A stretch of 46,588 bases of DNA, taken from contig JAUXNU010000032.1 of assembly GCA_030682655.1 (NCBI GenBank), forward strand, positions 1 through 46,588, written 5' to 3'. Shown in pieces: positions 17,413 through 28,295 of the stretch. Both the position numbers and the translations under genes were made by a program. Each line of letters opens with the position of its first letter. Position 1 is the stretch's first letter. Source of the DNA: Actinomycetota bacterium. GTDB taxonomy: Bacteria; Actinomycetota; Coriobacteriia; Anaerosomatales; JAUXNU01. Below the pieces are notes generated by a model that was not told where the DNA came from, searched no databases, and was given only the letters and a program-made list of their open reading frames with translations.

Positions 17413-18993
17413 CTAGTGGTTGACGCCGATGCCGGGGTGGCAGCGGAGGCAGACCTGGTCGAGGGTCGTGGGGGTGATGGTCGCCGCGTTGTACCGCGGG
17501 GTCCAGCCACCGGTCGCGCTAGTGTTGCTGACGTTGTACGAACCCAGCAGCTTGATGTCGGTAGCGGCACCAGAGTGCGGGAAGTCGAGCTTCTCGGCGT
17601 ATGTCGAGGTGCGCTCCTGGTAGTAGTCCGACGTGCCGTAGTGGCACTGCGTGCAGGACTCACGACCAACGTACATGGCGGCGCGACGTGCAACGCCACC
17701 GATGGTCGAGGAGGTCGGGTCGCTTGCTGCAGCGAGGCCCATCTGCGGTGCAAGGTTGTTGCGGTGGCAGCTGTAGCACTGGCCCGGACCGGTGTAGGCA
17801 CCATAGAACGGAGCCGGGTGGGTGCGCTCGGTGTGAGCCTTGAAGCCGAGTTCGGGATCCGTGAGCGGCTCCCATCCACCGATGTTGAGGTTGTGGCAGT
17901 CGGCGCACCACCAGGACACGGCCATGGTGTTGACCTTGTTCGGGTAGCGGTAGATGCCGGTGTCCGCGCCAGAACCCTCGGCGTGGATGTCCTGAGCGAT
18001 CCATACCGGCTGAGAGCGGGTAACGCCGTTCTCCACATAGGTCTTCTCGCCGGACTCCTCCTGGCTGAAGTTCACGCCCGAAGTGGCACTGTCTTCGATG
18101 GCCTTCACGACCTGGTTGGCGCCCCAGTACTCGGTGGGATCGCTAGCGCTCGTGAAGTACGGGTTGCCGATGACCGTCGCGGAAGGCGAACGGCGGAGCA
18201 GCTTGTAGCCGTCCGGATCGAACGCGCCATCGACGGCCGTGGCGTAGGTAGCACTCGTGAACGTGCCGAAGACGCGCGGACGCCATACTTCGTTGACGGC
18301 GTTGTGCGGCTGGTGGCAGCTCATGCAGCGAAGGGCCAGCGGACCGATCCGCTGGTAGCCATTACGAGAGGAAGAGTTGACCCCACCTGCGAAGCCGGCA
18401 GGAGCGTTGAAGGACACCGCGGCCTGGCCGTGGTGACGGGCGAAGCGGAACATCTCGTTCTTCTCGGAGTCGTAACCACGAACGTGGATCGTCTCGGTGA
18501 CGGGGTCGCCGTTAGCGTCCGTCGTCGAGAGCACTACCGCCTGAGCCTCCTGAAGGATTGTCGAATCCGGGATCTGCGCCTGGGCGCCGATCGTGTGACC
18601 GTTCATGGTGTAGATGCCATCAACGTTCAGGTCGTAGACAATCTTCGTTGAGTGAGCGGAGCCGATGTGGCAGTACGAGCATGCGTCGTCCTGGCTATCG
18701 GCGCGGAGCAGATAGTACGCACCCTCTGCCCGGTGAACGGCGTGACACACCTTGCACTTGTTGGTCGTGGTGTTGTATCCGCCGTGCGGGTTGACCGAGT
18801 ACGTGGTCTCGCCAGAGTTGTCGAACGCGGCATAACCGCCTTCATACTTGGCGCCAGCGTCATGCAGGTCCTGGTAGCTCCAGGCAGAAGCACCAGTGGC
18901 CGGGTCGATGACGCTCGGTGCGACTGCGAAAGCCGTCGCGGCGAACGCAAAGACAAACGTAGCGACAAGGCCGATCAAGAGAGCCTTCTTCAC
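17413..18993 (-). CDS. Secreted heptaheme c-type cytochrome
   Basis: A 526-residue protein with a classical signal peptide (about residues 1-23, KK followed by a hydrophobic core ending AATAFA) and seven CXXCH sites: CKVCH, CSYCH, CMSCH, CADCH, CYSCH, CTQCH and CLRCH. Heme density is low for the length, and no C-terminal anchor is seen. The CMSCHQPHN site is of the CXXCHxPH type. The GTG at 18993 follows AAAGGAGG by 7 nt. An in-frame ATG at 19038 also has a perfect AAGGAGG. Likely an extracellular electron carrier, possibly a filament subunit; the latter is speculation from size and heme number. Confidence 0.9.
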   Translation of the reverse strand: MKKALLIGLVATFVFAFAATAFAVAPSVIDPATGASAWSYQDLHDAGAKYEGGYAAFDNSGETTYSVNPHGGYNTTTNKCKVCHAVHRAEGAYYLLRADSQDDACSYCHIGSAHSTKIVYDLNVDGIYTMNGHTIGAQAQIPDSTILQEAQAVVLSTTDANGDPVTETIHVRGYDSEKNEMFRFARHHGQAAVSFNAPAGFAGGVNSSSRNGYQRIGPLALRCMSCHQPHNAVNEVWRPRVFGTFTSATYATAVDGAFDPDGYKLLRRSPSATVIGNPYFTSASDPTEYWGANQVVKAIEDSATSGVNFSQEESGEKTYVENGVTRSQPVWIAQDIHAEGSGADTGIYRYPNKVNTMAVSWWCADCHNLNIGGWEPLTDPELGFKAHTERTHPAPFYGAYTGPGQCYSCHRNNLAPQMGLAAASDPTSSTIGGVARRAAMYVGRESCTQCHYGTSDYYQERTSTYAEKLDFPHSGAATDIKLLGSYNVSNTSATGGWTPRYNAATITPTTLDQVCLRCHPGIGVNH

Positions 18994-19063
18994 GTCTCTA
19001 CCTCCTTTGTGAGTTCTGTTTGCGATTATGAGTGACATGTCTGTGCACCTCCTTCCTTGTCAC

Positions 19064-19120
19064 GGAGACCTGCGACTACTTGCGTTTCGTCCCCGGTGGG
19101 TCGCTCTTCGCAGAATCTCC
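19064..19120 (-). promoter_or_regulatory. Long hairpin in the 5' leader of the heptaheme cytochrome
   Basis: On the minus strand GGAGA-TT-CTGCGA (19120-19108) pairs with TCGCAG-G-TCTCC (19075-19064). This closes a loop of about 32 nt a few bases before the AAGGAGG at the cytochrome start. It does not match the GEMM/c-di-GMP riboswitch consensus by eye. It could control translation of the abundant cytochrome. Confidence 0.4.
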
Positions 19121-19210
19121 ACAACCCTTTAAGCAAGATTCAGGCCCAACGTGCGGCGATGTGAAAGAAATCTCAATCTTCTTTGGGTTTCTTAACACCG
19201 GCGCACAAGA

Positions 19211-19242
19211 AAGACCGGGGCGCCGTGCTCCGGTCCGGTCTT
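19211..19242 (-). terminator. Rho-independent terminator after leuC
   Basis: The 8-bp stem AAGACCGG/CCGGTCTT is followed on the minus strand by TCTTGT, 46 bp after the leuC stop. It separates the ilv-leu transcript from the cytochrome island. Confidence 0.75.
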
Positions 19243-19287
19243 CTCGCGTCGATTCTTGCAGCGTATTAACCTGCGCGAAGTGTTCCC

Positions 19288-20556
19288 CTACGGCAGATCG
19301 GATGGAAGCGCGATGTGCCCCGCCACCGCCGTTGCAGCGGCCACAGCGGGTGATGCGAGATAGACCTCGCTCGTGGGATCGCCCATGCGGCCGACGAAGT
19401 TGCGATTGGTCGTAGCGACCGCGCGTTCGCCCGCCGCGAGGATGCCCATGTGCCCGCCGAGGCATGGACCGCAGGTGGGCGTGGAGATCGCCGCGCCCGC
19501 GTCAAGGAAGATGTCAAACAGCCCCTCGTGCATCGCCTCGCGATAGATGCTCTGGGTCGCGGGGATCACGATCAGGCGCACGCCCTCGTGGACGCGGCGA
19601 CCCTTGAGAACCTCCGCAGCCACACGCAGGTCCTCCAACCGGCCGTTCGTGCAAGATCCGATGACGACCTGGTCGACGGTGATGTCGCGGGCGTCTTCGG
19701 CAGGTCTGGTGTTCGACGGCAGATGCGGGAAGGCCACGGTGGGCTTGATGCTGGCAGCGTCGATCTCGAAGACCTGCGCATAGACCGCGTCGGGATCGGA
19801 CTGGTGGACCTCCCACTGGCGCTGCGCTCGCACCCCGACGTAGTCGGCGGTCACGCCATCGAAGGCGATGATGCCGCTCTTGCCGCCGGCCTCTATGGCC
19901 ATGTTGCAGATGGTCATGCGGCCGTCCATGTCGAGCGCGCGGATCGTGTCGCCCGTGAACTCCATGGCCTGGTACAGCGCTCCGTCCACACCGATCATGC
20001 CGATGATGTGCAGGATGATGTCCTTGGCGGAGACCCAGGGCCCGAGCTCGCCGTTGATCTCGAACTTGAGAGACGCGGGCACCTTGAACCAGGCTTCGCC
20101 GGTCGCCATGCCGGCGGCGGCATCGGTCGAGCCCACACCCGTACCGAACGCGCCGAGTGCGCCGTAGGTGCACGTGTGCGAGTCCGCGCCGATGATGACG
20201 TCACCGGAGACGACGACACCCTGCTCGGGCAGCAGCGCATGCTCCACACCCATGCAGCCGACCTCCCAGTAGTGCGTGATGTCCTGCTCGCGGGCGAAGT
20301 CGCGCATCATCTTGGCCTGTTCGGCGCTCTTGATGTCCTTGTTCGGCGTGTAGTGATCTGGCACGAGCGCGACACGCGATGCGTCCCAGACCTTGTCGAC
20401 GCCGATCTTGCGGAACTCCTTGATGGCGATAGGCGCGGTGACGTCATTTGCGAGCACGATATCGAGCCGGCAGTTGATGAGCTGGCCGGGCTCGACCTCG
20501 TCCAGCCCGGCGTGCGCGGCCAGGATCTTCTCGGTGATCGTCATAGGTCGAGGCAT
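19288..20556 (-). CDS. leuC: 3-isopropylmalate dehydratase large subunit
   Basis: A 422-residue [4Fe-4S] subunit of isopropylmalate isomerase. The N-terminus has [13 protein letters not shown], then the aconitase motif [20 protein letters not shown]. Iron-sulfur cysteines lie in [11 protein letters not shown] and [11 protein letters not shown]. The ATG at 20556 follows AAGGAG by 9 nt, 63 bp after leuA. Its partner leuD is separated from it by the cytochrome island. It may also handle citramalate made by CimA. Confidence 0.94.
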   Translation of the reverse strand: MPRPMTITEKILAAHAGLDEVEPGQLINCRLDIVLANDVTAPIAIKEFRKIGVDKVWDASRVALVPDHYTPNKDIKSAEQAKMMRDFAREQDITHYWEVGCMGVEHALLPEQGVVVSGDVIIGADSHTCTYGALGAFGTGVGSTDAAAGMATGEAWFKVPASLKFEINGELGPWVSAKDIILHIIGMIGVDGALYQAMEFTGDTIRALDMDGRMTICNMAIEAGGKSGIIAFDGVTADYVGVRAQRQWEVHQSDPDAVYAQVFEIDAASIKPTVAFPHLPSNTRPAEDARDITVDQVVIGSCTNGRLEDLRVAAEVLKGRRVHEGVRLIVIPATQSIYREAMHEGLFDIFLDAGAAISTPTCGPCLGGHMGILAAGERAVATTNRNFVGRMGDPTSEVYLASPAVAAATAVAGHIALPSDLP

Positions 20557-20619
20557 CTGCGCGACTCCTTATGTGCTGACCGCCCATGCGTTGTCGCAAG
20601 GCCGGGACGCGAACCTGAC

Positions 20620-22164
20620 TTACAGCTCTTCGGCAACGGTCTTCGTCTGGCTGACGAGCAGCCGGTTCAGTGCGTTGGTGTAGGCCTTCGCCGAGGCGAC
20701 GATGATGTCCGAGTGCGCGCCCCGACCGGTGAACACGCGGTCATCGCCGCTCCGCACCCGAATGGTGACTTCGCCGAGGGCATCGATGCCACGGGTGACG
20801 GCCTTGACCGAGAACTCCGTGAGATCGTTGTCCACATCGATCATTCGGTTGATGGCCTTGTAGACCGCGTCGACGGGACCGGTGCCGTGACTCGAGTCGA
20901 CGAGGTGGTTGCCGTCGCGGTCCACGAGCTCGACGGTCGCGGTCGGAATGCCCGGCTCACCGCACATCACGTGCACCGTCTCGAGGTGATAGATCTCGCG
21001 CAACGTGCGCTCCTGCTCGCCCACGAGCGCCTCGAGGTCCTCGTCGTAGACCTCCTTCTTCTTGTCGGCCAGCTCCAGAAATGCCTCGTAGACCGGCTCG
21101 AACTCGGCGTCGGCCAGCACGAAACCGAGCTCCTCCAGCCGGTGACGCAGCGCATGGCGACCGCTACGTGCAGAGAGCACGATGCTCGAGCCCCCGACCC
21201 CTACGTCGGCCGGGTCGATGATCTCGTAGGTCGAACGCTCCTTGAGCACGCCGTCCTGATGGATTCCCGAGGAGTGAGCGAACGCGTTCGCGCCCACGAT
21301 CGCCTTGTTCGGCTGGACGTTGATGCCGGTGATGCTGGATACGAGCCGCGAGGTCCGCATGATCTCGCGAGTGTTGACACCTACGTCGACCCCGAAGATG
21401 TCGCGGCGCTGGTGCAGCGCCATGACGACTTCTTCCATGGCCGTGTTGCCCGCGCGCTCGCCGAGCCCGTTGACGGTGCACTCGATCTGCCGCGCACCTG
21501 CAAGTACACCCGCGAGCGCGTTCGCTGTCGCCATCCCGAGGTCGTTGTGGCAGTGCACCGAGACGGTCACGTTCTCGATTCCGTCCACATGCTCTACGAG
21601 TCCGGAGATCAGCGCGCCGAAGCGCTCCGGATACGCGTAGCCGGTCGTGTCCGGAATGTTCACCACCGTCGCACCGGCGGCGATGACCGCCTGGATCATG
21701 CGGTGCAGGAACTCCGGCTCTGCGCGCCCAGCGTCCTCGGCATAGAACTCGACGTCCTCGACGAACGTACGCGCGAGGCGAACCGCGGCGACTCCGCGCT
21801 CTAGCGCCTCGTCGCCACTGATGCGCAACTTGTCGCGCAGGTGCGACTCGGACACGCCGATGCCCGTGTGGATGCGCGGGCGAGCGGCGGTCTTGAGCGC
21901 GCTGGCTGCGCTTTCGATGTCGGCGGGAATCGCTCGCGAGAGAGCGCATACCACGCACGCGTCGCCGACCTCGGTGCCGATGCGAGAAACGCTCTCGAAG
22001 TCGCCAGGGCTCGATATCGGGAAGCCCGCTTCGATCACGTCAACGCCCAGGCGCACGAGCTGCCGCGCGATCTCGAGCTTCTCATCGGTGTTCATCGAGG
22101 CGCCCGGCGACTGCTCGCCGTCTCGCAACGTCGTATCGAATATGTAGACCCTGTCAGTGCTCAC
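20620..22164 (-). CDS. leuA: 2-isopropylmalate synthase
   Basis: A 514-residue enzyme committing 2-oxoisovalerate to leucine. The catalytic barrel has IFDTTLRDGEQSPGASMN, the metal motif VHCHNDLGMATANAL and GLGERAGN. A C-terminal LeuA-dimer regulatory domain (about residues 375-514) gives leucine feedback inhibition in this family. The GTG start at 22164 follows GAGGAG. A CCCGC/GCGGG hairpin sits in the 76-bp gap after serA. Confidence 0.95.
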   Translation of the reverse strand: MSTDRVYIFDTTLRDGEQSPGASMNTDEKLEIARQLVRLGVDVIEAGFPISSPGDFESVSRIGTEVGDACVVCALSRAIPADIESAASALKTAARPRIHTGIGVSESHLRDKLRISGDEALERGVAAVRLARTFVEDVEFYAEDAGRAEPEFLHRMIQAVIAAGATVVNIPDTTGYAYPERFGALISGLVEHVDGIENVTVSVHCHNDLGMATANALAGVLAGARQIECTVNGLGERAGNTAMEEVVMALHQRRDIFGVDVGVNTREIMRTSRLVSSITGINVQPNKAIVGANAFAHSSGIHQDGVLKERSTYEIIDPADVGVGGSSIVLSARSGRHALRHRLEELGFVLADAEFEPVYEAFLELADKKKEVYDEDLEALVGEQERTLREIYHLETVHVMCGEPGIPTATVELVDRDGNHLVDSSHGTGPVDAVYKAINRMIDVDNDLTEFSVKAVTRGIDALGEVTIRVRSGDDRVFTGRGAHSDIIVASAKAYTNALNRLLVSQTKTVAEEL

Positions 22165-22240
22165 CGTCGTGTCTCCTCACCCGAAGTCGCCTCGTGGCCT
22201 CCCGCTAGTGCGGGACCACGCCATCGCGAGAACGAGGGAC

Positions 22241-23821
22241 CTATAGCTCGACACTCCACGCGTCGTTGATGCCCGCTTCGCCTACGATCTGCTCGAGCAA
22301 CTCCGCAGGGACAGGCGTGTCGATGTTGATGCCCATGAGCGCCTCGCCTCCGACCGTCGTGCGGCCGACCTGCATCGACGCGATGTTGATTTCGTGTGCG
22401 CCAAGGAGCGTGCCGACCTTGCCGATCATGCCGGGACGGTCATCGTAGATGAAGAACGCCATGAACTGGCTCGGCGTCATGTCGATGTCGTGTTGGTAGA
22501 GCGAGACAAGCCGTGGCTCGTCACGCTTGCCCACGAGCGTGGCCCCGGCGGCTACGGGACCGGTGGGAGTCGCGGACTTCACGGTGATGAGTGAGACGTA
22601 GTCGTGCGTCTCCGCCCGCTTGGTCTCGCTGACCTGGATACCGCGCTGCTCGGCGTAGTAGTCGGCGTTGACGAAGTTTATCGACTCGGCGCTGGCGACC
22701 GTGAGAAGCCCTTTCAGGACCGCCGTCTTCAGAATCCGCGTGTCCACCTCAGCGAGCCCGCCGATGAAGCTGATGTTGAGCGACTCGATCCCGCCGCGAG
22801 CCGTCTGTGCCATCAGTTTGCCCAGGTTCTCGGCGAGCTGGATGTAGGGCCCGACCTTCTCGTACACGTCGGGAGCGACCGGGGCGATGTTGACCGCCGT
22901 GGGCACCATCTCGCCTCGCAACCCTGCCGCGACGAAGTCGGCGATCTGCTCACCGGCCCGATCCTGCGCCTCTTCGGTTGACGCTCCGAGGTGCGGTGTC
23001 AGCACGACGTTGGGAAACTCGATGAGCGGCGAATCCGTGCATGGCTCGACCTCGAAGACGTCGATGCCCGCCGAGGCGACCTTCCCGCTACGCAACGCGT
23101 CGGCGAGTGCTTCCATCTGGTATATGCCGCCACGGGCAGTGTTGATGAGGCGAACGCCGTCCTTCATCTTGGCGAACTGCTCCGCGCCGAACATCCCGAT
23201 GGTCTCCTTGGTCTTGGGAAGATGCACCGTGATGAAGTCGGCGAGCGGCAGGAGGTCATCAACGCTGCCGTACAGCTCAACGCCCATAGCAGCCGCCCTG
23301 TCGGGCGTGATGTAGGGGTCGAAGCCGACGATCTTCATGCCGAGTCCTCGTGCACGCTCCACGACAAGCGACCCGATGCGCCCCAGACCGAACACGGCGA
23401 GCGTCTTCTCGTAGACCTCGGTGCCGGTGAACTTGGAACGCTCCCACTTGCCCTCCTTCATGGAGGCATTCGCCTGCGGGATGCTGCGCGCCTGCGCCAG
23501 CATGAGAGCGATCGTCTGCTCCGCGGCCGACACGATGTTCGACGTCGGCGCGTTGCAGACGATGATGCCGCGCTCGGTGGCAGCCTGGACGTCGACGTTG
23601 TCGACACCAACGCCCGCGCGGCCGATGATCTTGAGGTTCACGCCAGCCTCGATGACCTCGCGAGTGGCCTTGGTGGCCGACCGCACGATCAACGCGTCGT
23701 AGACCCCAATCTCCGCGACCAGCTGCTCGGGAGTGAGGTCCGTCTTGACGTCGACCTCGAACTCCCCTTTGAGCATCTCGATACCGGATGCGGCGATCTT
23801 CTCTGCAACCAGGACCTTCAT
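22241..23821 (-). CDS. serA: D-3-phosphoglycerate dehydrogenase, long form
   Basis: A 526-residue first enzyme of serine synthesis. Substrate-binding GRAGVGVDNVDV, the NAD motif FGLGRIGSLV, the catalytic Arg in INTARGGI and His in LTPHLGASTEEAQ are present. An intervening domain and a C-terminal ACT domain (IASMQVGRTTVGGEALMGIN) complete the long form. The gene starts 3 bp after the class V aminotransferase stop, so the two are coupled. Its presence inside the branched-chain operon suggests common control by the T-box leader. Confidence 0.95.
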   Translation of the reverse strand: MKVLVAEKIAASGIEMLKGEFEVDVKTDLTPEQLVAEIGVYDALIVRSATKATREVIEAGVNLKIIGRAGVGVDNVDVQAATERGIIVCNAPTSNIVSAAEQTIALMLAQARSIPQANASMKEGKWERSKFTGTEVYEKTLAVFGLGRIGSLVVERARGLGMKIVGFDPYITPDRAAAMGVELYGSVDDLLPLADFITVHLPKTKETIGMFGAEQFAKMKDGVRLINTARGGIYQMEALADALRSGKVASAGIDVFEVEPCTDSPLIEFPNVVLTPHLGASTEEAQDRAGEQIADFVAAGLRGEMVPTAVNIAPVAPDVYEKVGPYIQLAENLGKLMAQTARGGIESLNISFIGGLAEVDTRILKTAVLKGLLTVASAESINFVNADYYAEQRGIQVSETKRAETHDYVSLITVKSATPTGPVAAGATLVGKRDEPRLVSLYQHDIDMTPSQFMAFFIYDDRPGMIGKVGTLLGAHEINIASMQVGRTTVGGEALMGINIDTPVPAELLEQIVGEAGINDAWSVEL

Positions 23822-23824
23822 GTG

Positions 23825-24976
23825 CTACCCCCTCGTTCTCATGAAGACGGACTCGGCAGCCTTGATGCCGGCAGCCGGCTCGAAACCATATCCCAGCTCA
23901 GCCAGGGTCATCTCGAGCGCCGCGAGCGTTGTGATGATGTCGAACGGGCCGAAGTAGCCCAGGTGACCGATGCGGAAGATGCGTCCGGCGTAATCGTCCT
24001 GCCCGCCCGCGATCGTCACCCCATGCTTGTCCTTCATGATCTTCACGATGGCCTTGCCGTCGACACCCTCGGGCACCCACACCGGCGTCACCGCGCTGCC
24101 GCGACCCTCCGGCGGGGCGAAGAGCGTCAGCCCGAGCGCTTCGCAGCCCTTGCGAGTCGCCTCGGCCAGCATGCTGTGGCGTGCGATAGTGTTCTCGATG
24201 CCTTCCTCGCGGATCATCTTCAGCGACTCGTTCAGGCCGATGATGAGCGAGACTGCGGGCGTGAACGGCGTAGTGTCCTTGGCCAAGGACTTCTTGTAGC
24301 GACCCCAATCGAAGTAGAACTTCGGCAGCGTGGAACGGTTGTACGCTTCCCACGCCTTCTGCGAGACAGTGACGGCGGCCAGACCCGGCGGAAGCATGAG
24401 CCCCTTCTGGGAACCGGTCATCACCACGTCGAGCCCCCACTCATCGGTCTTGCAGTCAACCGCGCCGATGCCGGTGATCGAGTCGATGATGAGAACGCAC
24501 TCGGGATAGGCGCGCACGATCTGGCCTATGGCCTTCACGTCGCTCAGGACTCCTGAAGAAGTCTCCGACTGCGTCACGATCACGCCGCGTACGCCGGGGT
24601 TCGCTTCGAGCTGAGCCTTCACGTCAGCGGGGTTCACGACCTGGGTCCACTCGTACTGCAGGTCGATGACATTGAGCCCGTAGGCGTCCGAAAGCTGCTT
24701 CATGCGGTCGCCGAACTTGCCGTTGCGCGTCACGATGACCGTGTCACCGGCGCAGAAGCAGTTCGCGATCGCTGACTCCATGACACCGGTACCCGAGCAT
24801 GCCATGACGAGCACGTCGCCGGCTGTTTGGAACACGTACTGCAGACCCGCGACCGCTTCCATGAGCGTGGCGGAGAAGTCCGGTGTCCTGTGGTGGATCA
24901 TTGGCCGTGCCTGCGCAAGCAGGACCTCGGCGGGGACCGGCGTCGGCCCCGGTGTCATAAGGTACTTCTTCTGCAT
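23825..24976 (-). CDS. Class V aminotransferase (serine-pyruvate / alanine-glyoxylate type)
   Basis: A 383-residue PLP enzyme. The N-terminus MTPGPTPVP, the substrate region HHRTPDFS and the PLP lysine in TGSQKGLMLPPGL are typical of the SPT/AGT family. Next to serA it most likely provides the transamination step from 3-phosphohydroxypyruvate, as such homologues do in organisms lacking classical SerC, or forms a serine-glyoxylate shunt. The ATG at 24976 follows GGGAGAGAGC. A GCCGCCG/CGGCGGC hairpin lies in the 74-bp gap after ilvC. Confidence 0.88.
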   Translation of the reverse strand: MQKKYLMTPGPTPVPAEVLLAQARPMIHHRTPDFSATLMEAVAGLQYVFQTAGDVLVMACSGTGVMESAIANCFCAGDTVIVTRNGKFGDRMKQLSDAYGLNVIDLQYEWTQVVNPADVKAQLEANPGVRGVIVTQSETSSGVLSDVKAIGQIVRAYPECVLIIDSITGIGAVDCKTDEWGLDVVMTGSQKGLMLPPGLAAVTVSQKAWEAYNRSTLPKFYFDWGRYKKSLAKDTTPFTPAVSLIIGLNESLKMIREEGIENTIARHSMLAEATRKGCEALGLTLFAPPEGRGSAVTPVWVPEGVDGKAIVKIMKDKHGVTIAGGQDDYAGRIFRIGHLGYFGPFDIITTLAALEMTLAELGYGFEPAAGIKAAESVFMRTRG

Positions 24977-25050
24977 CGTGCTCTCTCCCTGTTCACGATT
25001 CCTGCGCCGCCGTCCGGCTCCGGCGGCTCATGTCCTCACTCGCCGGGTCG

Positions 25051-26540
<1,490 letters not shown>

Positions 26541-28295
26541 TTACTCCCACACCTCCTCAAGCAGCTCGTCGTCGAGCATCTCGGATACCGATCCGCCTGG
26601 GATGCCGCCCAGCATCTCGTCGATCGAGCCACCGGGAGCGACCATCGGGTAGACGCACTCCTCCTCGGCCACGCGGCAGTCCACGATGGCCGGGCCATCG
26701 AACTCGAAGGCGGCTTTGAGCACGTCGTCGAGCTCGGCGGGATCCTTCACCCGCGCGCCGAAGCACCCGTAGGCCTCGGCGAGCTTCACGAAGTCCGGCA
26801 CGTCCCGGTCGAGCACGGAGCTCGCGTACCGGCGCTCGTAGAACAGCTCCTGCCACTGGCGGACCATGCCGAGGTAGCCGTTGTTCAGGATGACGTTCTT
26901 GACGTGAAGTCCATTCAGTTTGGCCGTGGCCAGCTCCTGGATGTTCATCTGGATCGAACCGTCGCCGGCCACGTTGACCACGAGCGCGTCGGGGCGGCCG
27001 AGCTGGGCGCCGAGGGCTGCGGGGAAGCCGAAGCCCATCGTGCCGAGACCTCCCGAGGAGACCCATGTGCGCGGCTTGCGCAGCGTGTAGAACTGGCACG
27101 CCCACATCTGGTTCTGGCCGACCTCGGTGGTGAGCACGGTGTCGCGGTCCTTCGTGAGCTCGCTGATCCGCTGCACGACGTATTGCGGCATCAGATCGCC
27201 GCTCTCCGTCGAATAGTGCAGCGGGAAGCGTTTGCGCCAGTCGTCGATCGCCCGCATCCACGCATCGGTGCGCGGCTCCGAGCCCATCTTGCGCAGCTCG
27301 GCGACAATCGCCGCAACGATGTGCTTCGCATCGCCCACGATCGGCACGTCCGCGAGCTTGTTCTTGCCGATCTCGGCCGGGTCGATATCGACGTGGAAGA
27401 CCTTGGCCTTGCTCGCGAATGTCGAGAGCTTGCCGGTCACACGGTCGTCGAAGCGCACGCCAACGGCGATGAGCAGGTCGGTCTCGGTGATCGAGTATTT
27501 CGTGTACTTGGCGCCGTGCATGCCGGGCATGCCGATCCAGAGGTGATGGTCCTCGGGGAAGCAGCCCTTGCCCATCATCGTCGTGGTGACGGGGAGCTGC
27601 ATGAGCTCGGCGAGCTCCTTGATGTCGGCCGAGGCGCCCGCCGCGATCACGCCGCCACCGACGTAGAGCAGCGGCTTGCGGGCCTTGGCGATCATGTTCG
27701 CGGCCTGCTTGATCTGCTTGGCATGGCCCTTGAAGGTCGGCTTGTAGCCAGGCAGGTTCACGGAATCCGGGTAAACGAAGTCGAGCTCGCCCTTCGTGAT
27801 ATCGACGGGCAAGTCGATGAGCACCGGGCCGGGCCGGCCCGTGCCTGCGATGTGGAACGCTTCCTTGATGACCTCGGGGATGTCCGCCGGGTCCTTCACA
27901 AGGTAGTTGTGCTTCGTGATGGGCAGTGTGATCCCGGTGATGTCGGACTCCTGGAACGCATCCGTGCCAATGACGTGGGTCGCGACCTGGGCGGTCATCA
28001 CGACGAGCGGGATCGAGTCCATGTAGGCGTTCGCGATGCCCGTGACGGTGTTGGTGGCACCCGGGCCGCTCGTGGTGAGCGCGACGCCCACCTTGCCGGT
28101 GACGCGAGCGTAGCCGTCCGCGGCGTGCACGGCGGCTTGCTCATGTCGGGGAAGCACCGTGTGGATCTGCTTGGAGTCGTACAGTGCGTCGAAGATCGGC
28201 AGCGCGACTCCGCCGGGATAGCCCATGACGACTTCGACGCCCTCTGCCTCCAACGAGCGCACAAGCGCTTCGGCTCCGGTCATTCTCTCACTCAT
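26541..28295 (-). CDS. ilvB: Acetolactate synthase large catalytic subunit
   Basis: A 584-residue TPP enzyme condensing pyruvate with pyruvate or 2-oxobutyrate. The catalytic Glu is in [17 protein letters not shown]; the TPP-Mg motif runs from [12 protein letters not shown] to ILNN. The ATG at 28295 overlaps the ilvD stop as ATGA. A longer frame upstream has no family similarity and was discarded. Confidence 0.96.
   Translation of the reverse strand: MSERMTGAEALVRSLEAEGVEVVMGYPGGVALPIFDALYDSKQIHTVLPRHEQAAVHAADGYARVTGKVGVALTTSGPGATNTVTGIANAYMDSIPLVVMTAQVATHVIGTDAFQESDITGITLPITKHNYLVKDPADIPEVIKEAFHIAGTGRPGPVLIDLPVDITKGELDFVYPDSVNLPGYKPTFKGHAKQIKQAANMIAKARKPLLYVGGGVIAAGASADIKELAELMQLPVTTTMMGKGCFPEDHHLWIGMPGMHGAKYTKYSITETDLLIAVGVRFDDRVTGKLSTFASKAKVFHVDIDPAEIGKNKLADVPIVGDAKHIVAAIVAELRKMGSEPRTDAWMRAIDDWRKRFPLHYSTESGDLMPQYVVQRISELTKDRDTVLTTEVGQNQMWACQFYTLRKPRTWVSSGGLGTMGFGFPAALGAQLGRPDALVVNVAGDGSIQMNIQELATAKLNGLHVKNVILNNGYLGMVRQWQELFYERRYASSVLDRDVPDFVKLAEAYGCFGARVKDPAELDDVLKAAFEFDGPAIVDCRVAEEECVYPMVAPGGSIDEMLGGIPGGSVSEMLDDELLEEVWE

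Noticed and set aside
19064-19120. c-di-GMP (GEMM) riboswitch upstream of the cytochrome
   Set aside because: GGGGACGAAACGCAAG looks loosely similar, but the conserved GEMM helices and tetraloop receptor are absent.
19132-19148. Sigma-54-like sequence (GG and TTGCT at -24/-12 spacing) before the heptaheme cytochrome
   Set aside because: Only a partial match, and actinobacteria generally lack RpoN; probably chance.
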